A stretch of 64,000 nucleotides of DNA, taken from contig NC_135170.1 in NCBI RefSeq assembly GCF_041146795.1, positions 26,468,033 through 26,532,032 on the forward strand. The letters run 5' to 3'. Positions within the stretch are counted from its first letter, which is position 1, and the number at the start of each line of letters is the position of its first letter. Origin of the DNA: Maylandia zebra. Taxonomy: Eukaryota > Chordata > Actinopteri > Cichliformes > Cichlidae. A program made the translations under genes and the position numbers. This document shows positions 58,520 to 64,000 of the stretch, one piece after another. Under the pieces are notes generated by a model. The model had not been told where the DNA came from. It saw only the letters and a list, made by a program, of their open reading frames with translations, and searched no databases.

Positions 58520-59326
58520 GTTGTAAATGTCTTTGTCATTATTTCTTTTCTTTAATGCATTTTCTGTCTAGGCTTTATCCTGAATTAAACCTTTACGTCT
58601 TCGACATCAGACAAACACTACATTGATTTTCTTGATTTGGAGACGTGAACAGAAAAGAGGAATGAAGCTCTTCACAAAATCATAATTGGCAAAAGTGTTA
58701 GCTGGCTTTACAAGACCTAAACGATTAGACAGAGATAATGACCATCATGACACTTATTATCAACTTTATTTTTGATTTAATGTGTGCACACTTGTAAAAC
58801 TGGATTTCAGATCAAAAATAAATTGACAAAAGACAACATGTGGCAAGTGAGCAATGCTGCAAAAAGTTACTAATCTTGTTTTCAGGAGATTATATCTAAA
58901 AACTGTAGCGTGCATTAGTGAGGACATACTAATACTGACAGGGATTTTAAGCGGTCAAATACTTGAAAGGTTCATGTTGATGCAATTTTTGTCCCAACTT
59001 TTCTTTATATTAGCACTGCACAGTGAATCACAGTGAGCTTGACAAATGAAGCCTGCATTTGAAAAGATAGGCCTTATTAACTAATTATGGTGTCAAAAAA
59101 GTAAAACACTAAAACATCGAAAGAAGAAAAAAATACAGACGTTACAGTTGATAAGTACAATCATGTTTCCATAAAAAAAATGTATGGATACAAATTGCTA
59201 AAACAAAACATGCTATTTGAGCTTTACCAGTCCTCGTGTTTTAATACATTTAAGAATGTAGCTAAAAAACTTTGAGGATTCAAACATGGCACAGACCAAA
59301 TTTTTTGGCTTTGAAAATACATTCTC
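58520..59326 (-). other. 3' UTR region of ICAM-like gene 4
   Basis: AT-rich sequence between eif3g and the gene 4 stop codon with no protein-like frame. Confidence 0.45.
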
Positions 59327-62300
59327 TTATCTTTTGCATTTGCGATGAATCACTCCCAAAGTACAGATAACAAAAACAATTGCAGCAATTGCAATTGCAG
59401 CAATGGCCCCGGGACCAATACCTAAAGGAGAATAAAAAAAATCATAGATGATAAAATATAACAAGATGGGAAATGTACTGAATTAACTGATGAGAACTTA
59501 CCTGGAGGTTTGTTGACTGTGAAGTATTTAGTCACAGTACCCTGGGAGTTTGAGGCGGTGCAAGTATAGACCCCTGGAAACTCAAATGGTCCAGTCAAAA
59601 TAGGATAATTCACATCCTGATCCTTGTACGTCTCTTGTGCTGCTTGTGGGAATTGCCAGTGGTATGATGGCAAAGGGTTTCCTGTTGCATTGCAACTTAA
59701 AATGTTTTTACCAGCTGGCAAGTCCAGAGTCTCATTTGAAGCGCTGATAAAGGTTGGTTGGTCTGAGGACATATGTGAAATCAAATTGCACACAGAAAAA
59801 CTTGAAAATGAAAATACAAAGAGAAATATTTTTTTGATTACATTAAGATCATTTTAAAAACTCACAGAGTACAGTCAGAATATGCGCCTCTGAACGCACT
59901 GGAAGAGGACGTTGTTCCTCTGGCCACAGGTTTAGTTTTGCTTCACACCAGATCTCAGCTCCATCATCATCTCTATGAGCAGTCAGAGTGAGGACAGATG
60001 ACTTACTGACGGGAGACGGACTGGACTCATCAAATGTCTGAGAAGACAAGATCTTATTTCCTTTGTGCCAAAGCACAGAGAGATTTCTTGCTGGTGCAAC
60101 ATTAACAATGTCACACTGTATGGCAAACTGTTGGCTTTCCACCACTGCACTTAAATTCTTCAGAGACACACTGTCTGGCATTTCTGAAATAAAAAAAAAA
60201 TCAAATGAATTAATTTTACCCAGTTATTAAGTACTAATGACATACTTGAAAAGTGTGAGACAAAGTTAAGGCTACTCACTATAAACAGTGACTGGTAACA
60301 CTTTTGTACACTGATCACCATCATGGAGATTTACAAAACACATTGGCTCTAACTCCCACACTGGCACAGAGTCAATTCTTAAGAGAAGAGAAGTGACACC
60401 CTTGGTAAGGTCCACTCCTCCATATGGAGACTCCCATCCCATTCCATCGGTCTGGTTAGATAGTGAGGTGCAGTTAGCTGAAAAGGAGCCTTGATACCTT
60501 ACCACAACACTAGGAGGGCTTATTTCTAACGGACAGGAAGTGCTCACAGGCTTTCCTAAAACGATACAGGAAAGCTTAAGTTAGGCGTATCATCAAATAG
60601 TAAAGAAAAATACTATCAAATGTGCATATGCTGGTAATGTTTCACTGTGAACCGTGGCTAACAGACCTGGAGCAGCAAAATTTACAGTTGGAAAAGCCTT
60701 GAGGAGGATACTCAATGTCCAAAGTGATGAATAAAGCCACACTAAATTATATAACTAACATTATCTGGGATCACTGTTGCAGACTCTTCAAGATTTGTTT
60801 CAGTTTGAGATCTCCCACCCACCCACTAAACTTGGTGAGGTTACTGCTAATAATTGAATGATTGAATTTACTTCAGTTTCAATGGGCACTCTCTATAGAA
60901 AATCTCTGACAAATACTAACAAGAGTAGTAGCTTTACAAGTCTTATTCAGGTTGTAGTGGGTTCACTAGATGTTCTTTGGGCTTTGGGAAGGCCACTCTA
61001 GAAGCTTAATGAGACATTTTCAAACAATTGCCGATTCCAAGATCACCAGTTCAAGAAATTGTACATAAATACAAGTTATTCAGATGTGTCACCATAAGAA
61101 TGAAATTTCTGACCACAACTTTGTGTCACCTTAACATCCTCTATTGCAAATGCTGTCAGAATATAATTCCTTTTAACTGAGTAGATAATTTAACAGCGTA
61201 TTTCCGTTTGCTTTGTTGCTACACCTGCTGTCACAAGAGTCAGTTCCGGCTATACAGAGCTGTCTGAGTTGAAAAGAAATCTTTGAGCGCACAGTGTCTT
61301 CCAGAGATGGACTGGTGAACTGGCATACCGGGCATTTTCCTGTTGGGCGACGCACTTTTGCGCCGATGGGCCAACTGTATTGCCCAATTCAAATCTCCTA
61401 GACATACCCAGAGCTAGCCCTCCAATACTTTTGCTTTGCACTTGCGCAACGTGTGGAGCAGTGTTTAGTGCGGAAACAGTGGCGAAAATGTGGAGCTGAA
61501 AAGATGAGCGAGAGAAAAAAAAATAGATGCAGGAAAATCTGACACATGTTCACTGTGCAGCTAATATTAGCTGCACAGTGAACAGTACCAGCAACACCTA
61601 GTAACAAGCCCTTGTAGTGACAGGACGGCTACCTTCGCAAGTGAGGGCTCACTTGACCGCATGAGATACAGAAAGGTGTAATTAACGTGGTAAGGAAATA
61701 AGTTGATTTAAGGATTAAAATCAGGATCCAAGTAAAATGAACGGATACTTTAACCATAGTCACTCCAAATACCTAAACTGTGATTTTTAATTGCCACGTG
61801 CTGCTAGCCCAATAACAACTGCGCCAACCTGATCAAAAAGAAAAAAAAGCTTCAATATTAATAATTTAAAAAGTGAATATATTCATAATATATCTGTACA
61901 TGATATTTTCTGTCTATTTGTGTAGTGCCGACCTCTCCATCGCAGACGTAACGGAAACCCTATACGCAGACTGACACGTGCGGGACTATAAATTCGGGTT
62001 TGGGAGACGACTTTCAGGTAATCCAGATTCTCAGCCTACAACTCTTTTTTTCCCTAAGTCACTGTGAATTACCATCTTTAAGTGTTGTTAGGAAAAGGAC
62101 ATAGGAGGTAGACTACTTTTCGAAAACAGGCCTACATATAATGCTCACAGCTGCTGACACGTAATGTAAATTTAAAAGTTTGTTGTTTGTGGGACTCGTC
62201 ATGCATATATACCAAAAAAATGATAATAAACGGAACAATCCCAACGGGACCTTTGCACTTTGAGTGCTCAGACCCTAAAAACGGAGTTGATGTAAAAGAA

Positions 62301-62426
62301 ACAGCGCGCTTCATCCGAAAGATGGGTTCCGTTCTGAAACTATAATTTGGTAACTTTAACAAAGTAAAGAGCGCAAAGAAAAAAAATACACTTACCTATC
62401 CACGCAATAAAGATGAAGAAAAACAT
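59327..62426 (-). CDS. ICAM-like gene 4: minimal three-Ig-domain receptor
   Basis: Five phase-1 exons: 62426-62396 (signal, MFFFIFIAWIG), 60555-60280 (D1), 60183-59866 (D2), 59762-59502 (C2) and 59421-59327 (TM), totalling 326 codons plus stop. D1 has CPLEISPPSVVVRY and GMGWESPYGG, the integrin-type Glu being residue 52. D2 has NVAPARNLSVLWHKG and C2 has LSCNATGNPLPSYHW. The Ala/Ile-rich TM (GAIAAIAIAAIVFVICTLGV) ends in a six-residue tail, HRKCKR, so cytoplasmic signalling is minimal. The domain order D1-D2-C2 equals one repeat unit of gene 3. An interferon-type response element lies about 105 bp upstream. The first exon is short and rests on the splice phase. Confidence 0.85.
60556..62395 (-). 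other. Gene 4 intron 1
   Basis: No exon. Contains a DNA-transposon-like scrap at about 61300-61400 (GATGGACTGGTGAACTGGCA, CCGGGCATTTTCCTG), resembling termini of a common fish transposon, and a perfect palindrome at 61547-61584. Confidence 0.4.
61547..61584. other. Perfect 38-bp palindrome without spacer
   Basis: Each half is the exact complement of the other about 61565/61566; the half-site begins TGTTCACTGTGCAGCTAAT. Confidence 0.95.
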
Positions 62427-62530
62427 AGTGTTTTTACCAAGCGTACAAAACCCTCAGAAGGAAACTAAAAACGAAGCAGATCCACCTGAACAGCTTTTTC
62501 TAAATGTGCGCACACTCGTGCGTTTCTTCC

Positions 62531-62545
62531 TTTCGTTTTCTTTCG
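62531..62545 (-). promoter_or_regulatory. Candidate ISRE/IRF site upstream of ICAM-like gene 4
   Basis: On the minus strand reads CGAAAGAAAACGAAA, two to three GAAA cores in the spacing of interferon-stimulated response elements, about 105-120 bp upstream of the ATG. Suggests interferon or IRF control. Confidence 0.45.
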
Positions 62546-62599
62546 TCAGGCGCAGAAAGACTACGCCCGTGGAGGAAAATGCAGAGTTATTTTGAAGAA

Positions 62600-64000
62600 G
62601 TTAACAGTTTCCTCACTTTCTGATTTGCACAAGCAAAATTCTAAGTATTGCACAGAAGGTTGTAGTTCATACGTTATATTACACGCAATAAAAATGTCTT
62701 GCACTTGCTGTGATTTTGCGAAATAAATCCGCCCGAGCATCTAAACACATGAGTGACACCATACTTAGAATAAGAAAGTGTTTGAACAGCGAGTCAAGTT
62801 CATTGATTTCTCTTTGTGTTCGGTGAAAACTAAAGAAATAGTTGGGTTTAAGCAGTGTGTATGTGTTGGGGGGGCGTGGATTCTGTTATTTCGCATTTCA
62901 TGTGCGTCCTGTAAGACCGTTAGACGCTCAGTCGAATAACCCTGTGTTACAATAAACCCTCCTCACTTCACATAGCGTCAATATTAAACATGATATATTT
63001 AAAACGCAGCATCAAAACATGTTGCCAACCAAACAAATGAATGAACAAATAAACAGGATGCTACAGTCTGATGTAATAACATCTTCAAAATGTCAAATCC
63101 TCTTTCGCAATCACTTCTGCAAAGATCCAGGTGATGAAATGGACAAGAGGCTGTTGGATTTTTGCAAAGATAGTTCAGACGAGGGAAAACGGGACTGTTT
63201 TGACAGCAGTATGTACCAGTGACGCAAAATGAGTCAGGACATATGACTGAAACAAAGTCTTCTGTGTAGAAGACGGGAAGAAGCTAAGATTAAATCTGAT
63301 TAAGGGTTGCATTTGTAAATACATTTACACTCACAATGTTACTCCTAAACAACTACCGTACTGTAAATGCTTAAAGAAAGCTGATGAAATAATGCTTTTT
63401 TCTTTCTTTATTTTCAGTTTTGAAGCATGACTGGACTAACCATCCACTGAGCATGCATTCATGCAAATTTCCCCTTAGACTGGTACTCGTGAGGCAGGTT
63501 GTCCTTGGAGATGTGGAAAAATTCAGATCTTCCCCTAAATATTAGGAATCGTAAAGAAATCATTTAATCACGAGAAACAATTAAATTTTGGCATTCTCTA
63601 AAGAAAATAAGATCTCTGACAAATACCATCGTGACTAGTAAATAACAGTTCAGTTTGTTGGTTATTCACATCAAATAACGTGTAAACATCCATCCATCCA
63701 TCCATCTTCATCCGCTTTGTCCGGGGCCGGGTCGCGGGGGCAGCAGCCTAAGCAACACGTGTAAACAGTTCATGTTAATTTCAAAAATTGCAATGTTCCT
63801 TCTTTTTTTTCCAGTTCTGCATCTGGTACAGTTGCTTATCTTGGGGCCACTGTTGTTCTTGGGGTTGAATTTGTTGCATTAAACTTCATATGTAAAAAAA
63901 ACAAAAAAATAATTTTGTTTTCTTATGGAGACTCCGTGCACTTTATATAAATCCAATGAATAGGCTTTGTTGTTCAAAAATAGAAAGGTTTTATGGTCAG
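62600..64000. other. Right flank, no gene seen
   Basis: Short frames (for example 63019-63222) show no family features. At about 63685-63755 lies a scrap of a dispersed fish repeat (CATCCATCCATCCATCTTCA, GGGCCGGGTCGCGGGGGCAG). Confidence 0.4.

Noticed and set aside
63019-63222. 67-codon frame at the right edge
   Set aside because: No recognisable features or splice partners.

Overview
The window reads as teleost (ray-finned fish) genomic DNA, most likely a percomorph and possibly a cichlid. Genes are split by short GT-AG introns and the sequence is AT-rich. Microsatellites, L2-, Rex1/CR1- and RTE-type LINE pieces, tRNA-derived SINEs, DNA transposons and one Gypsy fossil are present. Genes were read by eye from exon homology, splice sites and phase, so exon limits are inferred rather than transcript-supported.

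Left half (1-38 kb, minus strand): a tandem array of ICAM-like (intercellular adhesion molecule) immunoglobulin genes. From the left edge there is a broken fragment (1-591), gene 1 (1579-5010, 5 Ig domains, 507 aa), gene 2 (11897-21926, 8 Ig domains, 808 aa) and gene 3 (30707-37746, 12 Ig domains, 1209 aa). Every internal exon is one Ig domain in phase 1-1, so exons can be added or lost without breaking the frame. Gene 3 is four consecutive copies of a D1-D2-C2 exon triplet. Gene 2 is one such triplet placed in front of the five-domain body of gene 1. Genes 2 and 3 are separated by truncated copies of angptl6 exons and a LINE/LTR graveyard, which mark past segmental duplication. Gene 2 has a giant first intron holding a 5.07-kb CACTA-like transposon with a hAT element inside it.

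Right half (38-64 kb): a conserved vertebrate neighbourhood, angptl6 (minus), ppan (plus), a P2Y receptor that is probably p2ry11 (plus) and eif3g (plus), followed by a fourth ICAM-like gene (59327-62426, minus) with exactly one D1-D2-C2 triplet plus a transmembrane exon. Human 19p13.2 has the same set (ANGPTL6, PPAN, P2RY11, EIF3G, ICAM cluster). Four introns of ppan each carry a box C/D snoRNA-like sequence with the SNORD105 guide to 18S rRNA; three look well formed.

The most interesting signal is the modular ICAM array. It has 3, 5, 8 and 12 domain forms, near-identical modules including introns, a chimeric D2 exon, and loss of the integrin-binding glutamate motif in the outermost D1 of the long forms while internal D1 modules keep it.
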